Source of the DNA: JAZKFT01 sp040386335
Lineage (GTDB): Bacteria; Bacteroidota; Bacteroidia; Chitinophagales; Chitinophagaceae
Assembly: GCA_040386335.1 (NCBI GenBank)
Contig: JAZKFT010000018.1
Span: forward strand, 372,001-436,000
Reading direction: 5' to 3'
Length of the DNA: 64,000 bases
The notes under the pieces are model-generated. The model saw nothing but the letters and a program-made list of their open reading frames with translations. It was not told where the DNA came from and made no database searches. The position numbers and the translations under genes were made by a program. This document shows, one piece after another, positions 31,666 to 41,600 of the stretch; positions within the stretch are counted from its first letter, which is position 1, and every line of letters begins with the position of its first letter.

Positions 31666-33749
31666 GTTGTAGTTGTGGGTTTAGGAGGGTTTTCAAATGC
31701 CAGGTTGATACTTGTACCATTGCCGTTTTGGCTATAGATATCCGTTTTGCCATTCAGCGACTTCGTGCGTTCAATAATATTCTTCAATCCCATGCCTTTG
31801 CTGTTCTTCACGGCGTCTTCCGGTAGCCCTTTTCCATTGTCTTCCACCGTAAAATCGACATTGCCATTTTCGTGGAAACTGATTTGGACCAGGGCGGTGC
31901 TTGCGTGGGCGTGTTTCACAATATTATGTACTAATTCCTGTATGATGCGGTAAAGCGACAATTCGAAGTTTTTCTCATACCGTTTTTCGTCGCCGTACAT
32001 CTGGAAGGTGAGCTGGGTCGGGCTGTTTTTTCCAATGGTTTTACAAAAATGCCTGATAGCTTGTGGCAGCCCGTTTTGAAGCAACAGGTCTGGCATCATA
32101 TTATGGGCTGTTTTGCGGAGTTCTATAGATGCCTCCTCCAACAATTTAATTCCGTAATTCAGGTCTTCTTTTTTTGATGGATTGTCCTCTTTTTTGAGCA
32201 GTTCAAAGTTCATTTTAGCGGCTGCCAGCAAGCCTCCGATACCATCGTGCAGGTCACGGGCCATGCGCTCCCTTTCCCTTTCCTCGCCGGTGATGCTGGC
32301 ATTCAGCCTGGCGATCTCCATTTCTTTCTGGAAATTATTTATTCTTGCCTGCTGCAGTTTTTGCTTATGGATATTTTTCCTTCTCCAAAGGGCAAAAATG
32401 CTGGCTGTGAAAAATGCCAGCAAGGCAATGCTCACGATCCAGATGTTCCGGGTACGCACTTTGTTTTGCACAGCTGCAATGGTGAGTTCTCTTTCGGCCA
32501 GTTCCTTGTCTTTCTCCGCAATACGGTATCGTATTTCCAGGCCATGGATGATGTCTATCTTCTCCTTTTTATTGAGACTGTCGTGGAGCGTGATGTAAAT
32601 GTTCTTGAAGTCCAATGCATCTTTATATTGTCCCAATGCTTCGTACGAGTTTGCGGCGATGTTATATGCTTCCACCACTTCATCTCTTAAATGTTCGCCG
32701 GTGGTTTTTAATTTTTTGATGGTATTATCGGTAAGCGCTATAGTGGCAGCATATTTTTTTTGCTGGTAAAACGCCTTGGCCCTTTGTAGTTCGTTAAAAG
32801 CCATATAGAAAACCAGGAACTTGTTTTGCTCCGGTATGTTACCGATTTGTGCCACTTTGTCTATATACACCAAAGCCTTGTCCGGCTTGCCTTCCTGCAG
32901 GTAGGTGTCGGTGATATTTGTAAAAATTGAAATTTTTCTAGGCAGGGAAAGTTTCTTTAATTGTTCCCTTTTTTCATAATACGTCAAATAGTAAAACCTG
33001 GCACTGTCAAACTGTTTGGTTCCATGAAAGTAAGCACCCTGTAAAAAATAGACCACCGACCTTGCGTCGACACTGTCTTTCATCTGCCCGGCAGCAGCCT
33101 TGGCTTTTTCCACATATTCACCAAGGGTTCTTTTGTACTCTTCGTTGGTGCTGATATCGTAATTAAAATTGACCCAAAAAATGGTGAGCTTGGTAAAAAT
33201 ATTGATCGTAAGGGTAGGGTCTGTAATGTTTTTATCTTCTATCTCGCGGCCCAGCAGGTAATAAAAGAATGCTGCTGAGTCTTTCTTTCCCTTTTCGTCA
33301 TAAGCTTCTGCCAGCGTGAGGTGCAGCTCGGCTTTCATTTCTATGTCGTTCAGTTTTTCTTTTTCGTACACCTGCAGGCCCTGGCTGGCTTCATCAATAG
33401 TAGCATTGATATTGTTTCCAAAATGCCATACACTGATTCTTGTAAGTGCCAATACAATGCCTTTGGGATAATTGGTCTCATAGCTTTTTTTGAGAGCCTC
33501 ATTAAAATAGGGAAGCGCCTTATCCGGCTCGCTGGCATTGAGTTCCTTACCTTTTACGATCAGGTTCAGGATGGAGCTGGTATCCTTAAAACTGGTTTTT
33601 TCTACGTCGGGTTTTGGCTGGGCTGTTAGAAAAAAACTATACAAAATCAATAACTGTAGCAGCAAAAATGCCCTTTTGATCAGTGCATTTTTCCGCCGGT
33701 AGCCTGCATAACAGGCTGTGGTAAAATATGTTCGCAGTGTTTTTTGCAT
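31662..33749 (-). CDS. TPR-repeat sensor histidine kinase (HisKA_3 / NarX type)
   Basis: From MQKTLRTYFTTACYAGYRRK the protein has 695 residues. A signal-like hydrophobic segment (AFLLLQLLILYSFFLTAQ) is followed by a periplasmic region of TPR-like helices (residues 40-400, e.g. KALPYFNEALKKSYETNYPK and KALVYIDKVAQIGN). A membrane helix lies near 430-450 (IWIVSIALLAFFTASIFALW). Then come a coiled coil and the dimerisation domain with H501 in RERERMARDLHDGIGGLL. The HATPase_c domain has IIQELVHNIVKHAHAS and VEDNGKGLPED. The signal is unknown. The gene overlaps the response regulator. Confidence 0.92.
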   Translation of the reverse strand: MQKTLRTYFTTACYAGYRRKNALIKRAFLLLQLLILYSFFLTAQPKPDVEKTSFKDTSSILNLIVKGKELNASEPDKALPYFNEALKKSYETNYPKGIVLALTRISVWHFGNNINATIDEASQGLQVYEKEKLNDIEMKAELHLTLAEAYDEKGKKDSAAFFYYLLGREIEDKNITDPTLTINIFTKLTIFWVNFNYDISTNEEYKRTLGEYVEKAKAAAGQMKDSVDARSVVYFLQGAYFHGTKQFDSARFYYLTYYEKREQLKKLSLPRKISIFTNITDTYLQEGKPDKALVYIDKVAQIGNIPEQNKFLVFYMAFNELQRAKAFYQQKKYAATIALTDNTIKKLKTTGEHLRDEVVEAYNIAANSYEALGQYKDALDFKNIYITLHDSLNKKEKIDIIHGLEIRYRIAEKDKELAERELTIAAVQNKVRTRNIWIVSIALLAFFTASIFALWRRKNIHKQKLQQARINNFQKEMEIARLNASITGEERERERMARDLHDGIGGLLAAAKMNFELLKKEDNPSKKEDLNYGIKLLEEASIELRKTAHNMMPDLLLQNGLPQAIRHFCKTIGKNSPTQLTFQMYGDEKRYEKNFELSLYRIIQELVHNIVKHAHASTALVQISFHENGNVDFTVEDNGKGLPEDAVKNSKGMGLKNIIERTKSLNGKTDIYSQNGNGTSINLAFENPPKPTTTT

Positions 33750-34101
33750 ATTCAGACAGCGGTTCAGTTTTGGTTGAATATTGTGTAATGCTACGATAAA
33801 CGCAGTTATCCTCACAATAATCGACGGAGCGGGTGAGTGGTTGACACTTTAATTGGTCAAAAACTAAAGTTAGAAATTTTAAGAATTTCAAGAAGCTAAT
33901 CGTTTAAAATGAAGAAAATGTCGGCAGAAAATCGGGGATTTCTGTCCTTAAAAGGGTAGATGTTGAATAATGATCCTTGAGAAAAAGGGGATTATACCCT
34001 TGGTTCAGAAGTTCCCGGGCACAAAAAAAGGGGACAGCTTTTGCTGTCCCGATTAATTTGCTTTACACAGGCAAATTGGATTTCAGACCCTCACTACTAT
34101 T
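33750..34101. other. gene-free gap of about 350 bases
   Basis: The gap between the histidine kinase start and the PorP/SprF stop has no convincing ORF. The kinase promoter must lie near 33760-33900, where TAACTTTA on the minus strand is one base off TAnnTTTG. The only clear structure is the terminator at 34022-34050. Confidence 0.5.
34022..34050 (-). terminator. intrinsic terminator for the PorP/SprF gene
   Basis: GGGACAGC (34031-34038) and GCTGTCCC (34043-34050) form a perfect 8-bp stem with a four-base loop. On the minus strand it is followed by a run of T (34022-34028). Confidence 0.88.
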
Positions 34102-35004
34102 TTATTTCCCGGCAAAACTGTATTTGATCAAAAATTCGTGTGCCATAGAGCCATTGGTCATGGTGCTTAGTGGCGCATTGTAAATATCAAAAGCATAGCC
34201 GAGTGTAAACTTGTTCATTAAATTAATACCGCCGCTGAACATAGGGCCCTGGTGGATACGGTAACCCACACCAAACCATATCAGTTTGTTATGTTCTAAT
34301 TTGGCACCCGCCTGGAATTCCGTGGGGGCATTGGGCATCATCGTTACGAGGAAATTGGGGGTAAGGGTGGTAGTACCATCAAAATCGATCAGGTATTTGC
34401 CATGTACATAGTAATGGCGGTACAATTTGGCACTTTCGCTGCGGCTAAGATTGCCGCTGTAAAAATCCAGCTTGGATTGTGTCAGCTGTGAAACCGAAGC
34501 ACCCAGCTGAAATTTTTCGTTTGTGTACGACATCCCAAAACCGGCGTCAAATTTTGTGTTGTTGCTGTTGGCACCCAATACCGGGTCATTGCCAAGGGTT
34601 TGGCTAAGTTTGGCTTTGTCGATGGCAAACTGCAACACCCTTGCTTCGATACCCAGGGATAAATTGGAATTGTTGGCAAAAATGATGTGTTTTGCCACAG
34701 CTAATTGTAAACCAGTACGGCTGGTAGGCCCGGTTTTATCGCTGTACAAATAACCACTGACACCCATTTTGTATTGTGGCAATTTAAAGGAACCAAACAC
34801 CGTAGCTGTTTTCGGACTTCCGGTAATACCGCTCCATTGTGTGCGGTAAGAAAATCCGACGAAATTGTTTTTTTCTACACCCGCCATAGACGGGTTGTGA
34901 AATACACCCTGCAGATCGTAGAGGGATGAGTTTTGCAATTGCTGTGCATTGGCCGAACAAATGGTGATCAGCGATGCAGCGGTCAATATAAGATATTGTT
35001 TCAT
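34102..35004 (-). CDS. PorP/SprF family type IX secretion membrane protein
   Basis: A 300-residue outer-membrane beta-barrel protein with signal peptide MKQYLILTAASLITICSANA. It starts with the typical YDLQGVFHNPSMAGVEKNNF and FSYRTQWSGITGSPKTATVF motifs. GVSGYLYSDKTGPTSRTGLQ and QLGASVSQLTQSKLDFYSG follow, and it ends FTLGYAFDIYNAPLSTMTNG. PorP/SprF proteins anchor or export large type B cargo by the T9SS. It is 19 bases downstream of such a cargo gene, the usual arrangement, so it probably serves that protein. Confidence 0.93.
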   Translation of the reverse strand: MKQYLILTAASLITICSANAQQLQNSSLYDLQGVFHNPSMAGVEKNNFVGFSYRTQWSGITGSPKTATVFGSFKLPQYKMGVSGYLYSDKTGPTSRTGLQLAVAKHIIFANNSNLSLGIEARVLQFAIDKAKLSQTLGNDPVLGANSNNTKFDAGFGMSYTNEKFQLGASVSQLTQSKLDFYSGNLSRSESAKLYRHYYVHGKYLIDFDGTTTLTPNFLVTMMPNAPTEFQAGAKLEHNKLIWFGVGYRIHQGPMFSGGINLMNKFTLGYAFDIYNAPLSTMTNGSMAHEFLIKYSFAGK

Positions 35005-35023
35005 GATACGTTTTTTTGGATGA

Positions 35024-38000
35024 TTATCTTAAGATGGTAACGTTGCCTTTGGTCCTAACCGTAGTGCCGTTAAATAATTTGTAGGATATTTGATAGTAAT
35101 AAGTACCGTCGGCTACTGGTTTGCCTTCGTAAGTACCATCCCAATTGTTTTGGTAGCCATCGTTTTTGTATACCAGTCCGCCATAGCGATTGTAAACTGC
35201 CACTGCCATTGTACTGATACAAGCCGTTCCGTTGGTCACGAGCCATTTGTCGTTGATACCATCGCCATTAGGTGTAAAGGCATCCAATGGTTTCACGCAG
35301 TATGGTATTACGGTTACCACTGTGTTATCAGTAGCAGTACAGTTGTTGGCATCCCTCACCGTTAAGGTATAGGTGGTGGTGGCATTTGGTTTTGCAATAG
35401 GGGTAAATGTATTGGCTCCGGTTAGAGTGGCTGCAGGTGTCCATGTTATAGAAGTAACATTTAAATTTCCACTACCATCCAATTGAACCTGGTCACCATC
35501 GAGGATGGTTTTATCTCCGCCTGCATTTACAGTTGGATTTGGTTTAATGGTAATGTTTGAAACCTTCGTTTTTACACAAGTACCAAGGGTTGCTGTTACT
35601 GTATAAGAAGCATTACTGTTAACGGTTGCAACGGGATTGCTGATAGTGGTGCTGCTAAGTCCGGCCGCTGGTATCCATGAATAGGTTGCGCCTGCAGCGC
35701 TTGTGGCAACCAGTTGAACCGGTGCACCTGCGCAAACTGATGTATCTGTTGGTGTAGAATTAACCGTAAGGTTGTCGGTGAAACCTACATTCACTGTTTT
35801 GGTGATCGTACCGCAGAAATTATCTTTGATCACGATCGTTTTAGCACCCTGTGTTAAACCGGTAAAGGAATTGGAACTCTGGAATGCACCTCCGTTAATG
35901 CTATATGTATAGGGTACGAGACCACCCGTAGCGTTAACAGTAATGGAACCTGCGGTTAAATTGGTACAGGTAGCATTTACTACGGTCTCTGTTGCGTTTA
36001 CATTTACATTGGACGTATCGCCAAATTCCATAATGCTTGTAACGCCTCCGGTAATTCCAATCGTACCTAAAAACAGCTTCCTGTTGGCAAAAGGAATACC
36101 GGCAGGCACTGTGCGTGGCGCAAAACCCATTGCGTTGTGTATGTTGCCATGAGGAGCGGCTTCCATAGTCCAGCTGGTTCCACCATTATTGGTAATGTAC
36201 ATCACATTGCCGCCCGCTACATAGCCATTGTTGGCATCAGAGAATAACATTGTAGTCATATTGCCTTGTCCGAAGGCTGGTATATTACCTGTTATATCTG
36301 TCCAGGTAGTTCCGCCATCTATTGTTTTATATACTCTCTTTACTGCAGCGCTGGTAAACATATTACCAATTACAAACACGGTATTGTCATTTAAAGCACA
36401 GATGCTGGTATAGGTAACAGTAGTATTAGGGAAACCGGCAGGGCCAAAATTTAAAGCCGGGAAGGGACTGATATTGGTCCAGGTGGTACCGCCATCAGTT
36501 GTTTTGTAAACTGCATTCCTGCTGCCGGACACATAGCCGACCTGCCGGCTTGGAAATGCCATCCTGTTAATGGTAGGTGCCGTAAATGCAGGAGTGGTAG
36601 TAGTAGCGGCTATATCAATTGCCTGCCAGGTAGTACCCGCATTTGTTGAGCGGAAGAAGGTAGATTTACGGCTGGCAGTGGGAACAGAGAATTGGCTGTA
36701 ACCGACTGCATAGATCGTATCATTTCCGATACCCACTACATCGTTCATCTGGAAGTTGAAATCAGAGTAGATCGGGTCTAAAGTTGTAGCCTGGTCTGCT
36801 GAGCCGTAGATCGTACCATTGCTCACGGCAAAATATGCTTTGTTGAGCCTGGCATAAGAAAACCCGCTGATATTATAAAACGAGTTGATAAAATCAGGAC
36901 GGTCTTTAGCTACCCAGCTATTTCCACCATTGGTAGTTACTGCAATAGATCCGCCACCCGTTACGATACCATTATTACAATCTACAAAATCTACTTTATT
37001 TCCACCGGCGGCCGTATATACATAGGTGCTGGTAAATGCAGGGCCGCCAGGTATAGAATCGGCTGTAACACCGCCCTGGCCCATCGTGATGATTTTGCCA
37101 TTTGGCAATATATCCATCGCCCATGTTGAAAAGGCACTATAGTTTCTACCCTGTGGAAGACTTTTCTCCTGAACCCAGTTTCTGCCTGTATCAATGCTAG
37201 TCCATAAATTTCCGGCACCTGCAGATGCGAACAGCTTACCATTAGCGGCACGCTTCATGTGATACGGATTGGATGCGGCCAATACTTGCACCAGCGGAAC
37301 AGATGGATAACCAAATGGCGTTCCACTGAAGCCTGTATTCAATATTTCAAAACGGCCTTTTTCATATACAGCAGGTCTGTTGATATTCTGGGTGCTGTCA
37401 TTTTTACCTGTACGTATTCTTACTACGACATTGTTATTAAATGACATCATTACGATCAATGAGTCGTTAATGATATTTAAGGCACGAAACTGCTGAACCG
37501 TTTGCGTAACGTTACCATATTTTTGAGAACAATTAAAAGGTGCAGCTGCCGGATAGCCGGTATATCCCAGTCTTTCTTTACTGATAGAATAATCAGTAAG
37601 GACACCATTTTCAAATTTCCATAAAAGGCTGGCATTATGAGAAGTAGTAGTAAATGCAGTACCGGTTCCTACACAATTCGCAGTTGTGGCATTAGTAGGA
37701 ATGCCCAAACTTGGAAAGTGGCTGAAACCACCTCCACATATATAACCTACACCTGTACTGGAGAACTGTATTTTCTGAATTTCTTTTACTTTGGCATCGA
37801 TGGCCATATCAATAGGAGGATAGTTCGGATTGTTGATATATCCAACTTTTGAGCTTCCGTTAGAAGCTGGTGCAGCAATTGAGTCCCATGTAGCACCGCC
37901 ATTCCTGGTGCGGTATAATTTAGGGATTGAGTCCAGCGTGTTCCATTGGCCCCCGATATAGCCGGTGTCTTTATTCACGAACCAGCAGCTGTTGATGTTT

Positions 38001-38398
38001 CTTGAGCCAGGAAATAATGGAGTGGCTACAAAGCTCCAATCCTGTCCGCCGTTGGTAGATTTCGCCATCATTCCATTGGACCCCACTGCATAGGCAACTG
38101 TCGAAGTGGCTACATGCACATCATTGAAACTGCCTGAGGTAATAAGACCTGCAGGGGAGAGGAACGTAAATGGGCCATAGATCCATTTTGCCCCGCCGTT
38201 AGTGGTCCGGGCTATTCCACCATTGGCACCCACTGCAATGCCAAAGTTATTGTCGAAAAAATGCACATCCTGAACGGTAAAACCGAATTGTTTGGGGTCA
38301 CTGAACCGCCACTTGTTGGTATTGTACCCCTGCGCGTTGGCAACTGTACCAATGAGCATCAGCAGAATGCCCAGGCTACATGTAATTTTGTGTCTCAT
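35024..38398 (-). CDS. giant secreted protein with BNR/YCF48-like repeats and T9SS type B sorting domain
   Basis: From MRHKITCSLGILLMLIGTVA the protein has 1124 residues. The signal peptide is followed by many BNR/YCF48-type propeller blades, each with an NGGxxW core: TTNGGAKWIYGPF, STNGGQDWSFV, TRNGGATWDSIA, TTDGGTTWTNISPF, TIDGGTTWTDITG. Ig-like/SprB-type segments follow (VNATGGLVPYTYSINGGAF). The C-terminal 85 residues, YCVKPLDAFTPNGDGINDKW onward, are a CHU_C-type gliding/T9SS type B domain. It is predicted to be a surface adhesin. It forms an operon with the PorP/SprF gene. Confidence 0.9.
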   Translation of the reverse strand: MRHKITCSLGILLMLIGTVANAQGYNTNKWRFSDPKQFGFTVQDVHFFDNNFGIAVGANGGIARTTNGGAKWIYGPFTFLSPAGLITSGSFNDVHVATSTVAYAVGSNGMMAKSTNGGQDWSFVATPLFPGSRNINSCWFVNKDTGYIGGQWNTLDSIPKLYRTRNGGATWDSIAAPASNGSSKVGYINNPNYPPIDMAIDAKVKEIQKIQFSSTGVGYICGGGFSHFPSLGIPTNATTANCVGTGTAFTTTSHNASLLWKFENGVLTDYSISKERLGYTGYPAAAPFNCSQKYGNVTQTVQQFRALNIINDSLIVMMSFNNNVVVRIRTGKNDSTQNINRPAVYEKGRFEILNTGFSGTPFGYPSVPLVQVLAASNPYHMKRAANGKLFASAGAGNLWTSIDTGRNWVQEKSLPQGRNYSAFSTWAMDILPNGKIITMGQGGVTADSIPGGPAFTSTYVYTAAGGNKVDFVDCNNGIVTGGGSIAVTTNGGNSWVAKDRPDFINSFYNISGFSYARLNKAYFAVSNGTIYGSADQATTLDPIYSDFNFQMNDVVGIGNDTIYAVGYSQFSVPTASRKSTFFRSTNAGTTWQAIDIAATTTTPAFTAPTINRMAFPSRQVGYVSGSRNAVYKTTDGGTTWTNISPFPALNFGPAGFPNTTVTYTSICALNDNTVFVIGNMFTSAAVKRVYKTIDGGTTWTDITGNIPAFGQGNMTTMLFSDANNGYVAGGNVMYITNNGGTSWTMEAAPHGNIHNAMGFAPRTVPAGIPFANRKLFLGTIGITGGVTSIMEFGDTSNVNVNATETVVNATCTNLTAGSITVNATGGLVPYTYSINGGAFQSSNSFTGLTQGAKTIVIKDNFCGTITKTVNVGFTDNLTVNSTPTDTSVCAGAPVQLVATSAAGATYSWIPAAGLSSTTISNPVATVNSNASYTVTATLGTCVKTKVSNITIKPNPTVNAGGDKTILDGDQVQLDGSGNLNVTSITWTPAATLTGANTFTPIAKPNATTTYTLTVRDANNCTATDNTVVTVIPYCVKPLDAFTPNGDGINDKWLVTNGTACISTMAVAVYNRYGGLVYKNDGYQNNWDGTYEGKPVADGTYYYQISYKLFNGTTVRTKGNVTILR

Positions 38399-38547
38399 AA
38401 ACGTTTGGCTTGTAGTAAATTGGTTGAAAAAAGCAGTAAGTCTCCAGTGTTTGGCACTTAAAAAAATGGTCTTTTTCAAAGGCCTGATTTCAGGGTATAA
38501 AAGTATTTTAATTGTTGGTTTTTACAGCATCTCCATCCACTCATTTA

Positions 38548-38576
38548 CTAAAATGAGTATTTACACTCAATTTTAG
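38548..38576. promoter_or_regulatory. imperfect palindrome in the divergent promoter region
   Basis: CTAAAATGAGT (38548-38558) and ACTCAATTTTAG (38565-38576) are inverted copies with a one-base bulge, in the 285-base gap between two divergently transcribed T9SS cargo genes. It may be a shared operator or an RNA hairpin. Confidence 0.35.
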
Positions 38577-38683
38577 CGAAGTGGCTAAAAATCAATAGAA
38601 CAGGCCCGTAAAGCCGGTATTTATTGATTTATTTTGTGCTGCCAAATTTTTGCACTATATTTCTTAAGCCTCATATTTTTACC

Positions 38684-41600
38684 ATGTTAAGGCGCATTTT
38701 CATAATATTTTTTTTCTTCATTTCTACAAGCCTCCTGGCCCAGGATAAATCGAACCGGGGAAAGGAGTTTTGGCTGGGTTATGGATTTGACTACAGTTTC
38801 TTCCACGAGTCGCCGGTAAATTTCCAGGAGTTGGCTATTTATATCAGCACCGATCAGCAACCAGCAAATGTTACCATTACCATCAATGGCACATCCTATA
38901 TCCAAAACTTAACAATACCAGCCAATACTGCCGATGCAACGATCCTTATTCCTAAATCAGGTATGAATGACGCCCGTGTATTAACGGACGGGCTTTCTAC
39001 CAAAGGCATTCATGTAGTAAGTGATGTACCGGTGGCGGCATATTCTCATGTGTACTCCACACAGGTATCCGGCGCCACCATGCTGATGCCGGTGGATACT
39101 TATGGCTATCTCTATTACTCAGTGAATTATAACCAGTCAACGTCGAACTCTTCTTTACCTGCCATAAGCCCTACGACGGCAAATGGAAACGACTGGTATT
39201 CCTGGTTTTACGCCATTGCCTCAGAGGACAACACGAGGCTTGAGATAACCCCGGCTGATTCTACAAAGAATGGATGGTTGCCCGGGCAAACCTACACGGT
39301 GAATCTCAACAAAGGGGAAATGTACCATGTGTTTGGCAAACTCATTAACGGATCGAGCCAGGCCTATGCTGCCAGTAAAGACATGACAGGTAGTAAAGTG
39401 CTTTCGGTAGCAGGATCGGATGGCAGGTGTCACCCGATCGGTTTGTTTTCCGGTTCGGGTGGTATGCGTATTTGCCGTGGTGATGGTGGTGAATTTATGC
39501 AGCAGCAGGTATTTCCCGCGCAGGCATGGGGCACCAGGTACCTTACCTATCATACTATTAATAACATCAACACCGATATCAACGAAACCAACAGGAACTA
39601 TTATCGTATTTGCGTGCAGGATCCGACAGCTGCTGTAAAGAGAAATGGTGTGCCGCTGACCGGTCTTACACGGAATTTTTACTACGAAATAATGGATTCA
39701 ACAGGTGGTGACTATATCACTTCTGATAAACCCATCCTTGTATCGCAGTACACGGTTAACGACAACCAGTGCTGGCGCTTTCCCACAACAACGCCCTCGC
39801 CGCCGTCTTATGGCGACCCGGAGATGTTTTTCCTGAGCCCCATAGAACAGGGACAGAAATCGGTTTTGTTTTATGTTAGCCGTAAGTCGTTCATCGATTA
39901 TGTGTATGCCAATATCCATTTTCCAACTGTCGCTGTCGGTTCCTTATTGGTGGATGGTGCTCCGGTACCAGCCGCGAATATCAAAGCCCACCCTAATCTA
40001 CCTTCGTATTCTGTTGCGCTGGTTCGGTTCACCGGGGCGGCTGCACAGCACAGGATCACCTGCGATTCTACGTTTACATCCACAGTGTACGGACTTGGTA
40101 ATTATGAAAGCTACGGATACAATACAGGTACACTTATCAATAACCTGAATGCATTGCCAAAGATTGCCAATACTTTAAACAGCAATGGTAAATTAGACAC
40201 ATTTACCTGCCCCAAATCGCCCACCCGGTTATTTGTGAAAACGGCATACAGGGCCACTACATTTAACTGGTTGCTGAGCCAGGCAGGCGGCGGAATGGCA
40301 CCTAATACCGATTCTCTAATTAACAACCCGGTTATTGTAGATTCTAACCTGGTGAATGGACGCAGGTATTACAATTACACGCTTCAGCAGGATTTTACCT
40401 TTACTACTCCCGGCACCTATTATATTCCCGTTGTCTATACTTCACCGGAAATTGACAACTGTAACCATACCGATACTGCCAGGATACAGATCATTGTTAA
40501 GCCTGGCCCGGTGGCTGATTTTACCACCAACACCGTGCTTTGTGTTCAGGATACGGCCCGCTTTACCGGTACATCTATTCCCGGTATTTACAATATTGAC
40601 CGCTGGCTCTGGACTTTTGATGACAATACCACCGCCAATACGGTTAACGCCAAGAAGCGTTTTGTAACGGCGGGTAGCCACGATGTGAAATACCGCATCA
40701 TTGCCGACAATGGTTGTGTGGCAGATACCATGAAAACATTTTCTTTCCTCGGTAGCCCGGTTGCCAAATTTGGTTACGACAGAAATATTTGTGTAGGAGA
40801 CTCTATAAAATTCAGTGATAGCAGTACCATCGCTGTGGGTACTATTGCCAACTGGAAATGGAATTTTGGTGATGGCAATTTTGCCAGTTATTCCAACAAT
40901 AGTTCTTTTTACCACCGCTATATCCTGGCGGGAACTTATGTGGTTTCACTGGTTGCCACTTCGGCCAGCGGTTGCAGTAGCGATACATTCAAATTAACTG
41001 TTACGGTGAATTTTAAACCCCTTGCAAAATTTGGTGTGCAGAACGCAAATATCTGCCTTGGCGATTCCATCCGGTTCAGCGACAGCAGCTCCATAGCGCA
41101 GGGTTCCTTAACCGGCTGGCGCTGGAACTTCGGCGACGGTAGTACTGCCAATTATACCAATGCAAATCCTTTCTATCATCCTTATGCATTACCCGGCAGC
41201 TACACCGTGTCTCTGGTGGTAAGCCCAAGCAATGGTTGCGTAAGCGATACATTTAAATTACCAGTATCCGTAGGAGTGAAGCCGGTGGCAAAATTTGGAA
41301 TCAACAATATCAGCATTTGTCAGCGTGACTCAGTAAGAATCAGCGATAGCTCCACCGTAGCATCTGGTACCATCAGCAGCTGGAAATGGAATTTTGGGGA
41401 TGGTATTACCGTCACTCGTTCGAATAATACAACGTTTTTTCATCCGTACGCTTTGCCTGGTGTTTACACCATTTCACTGGTTACTGTTCCTGCCGTGGGT
41501 TGCGTAAGCGATACTTTTAAAAGAACGATTACGGTTAGTGTAAAGGCCAATGCCAAATTTGGTATCCACCTCAACAATATCTGCCTGGGTGATTCCATCA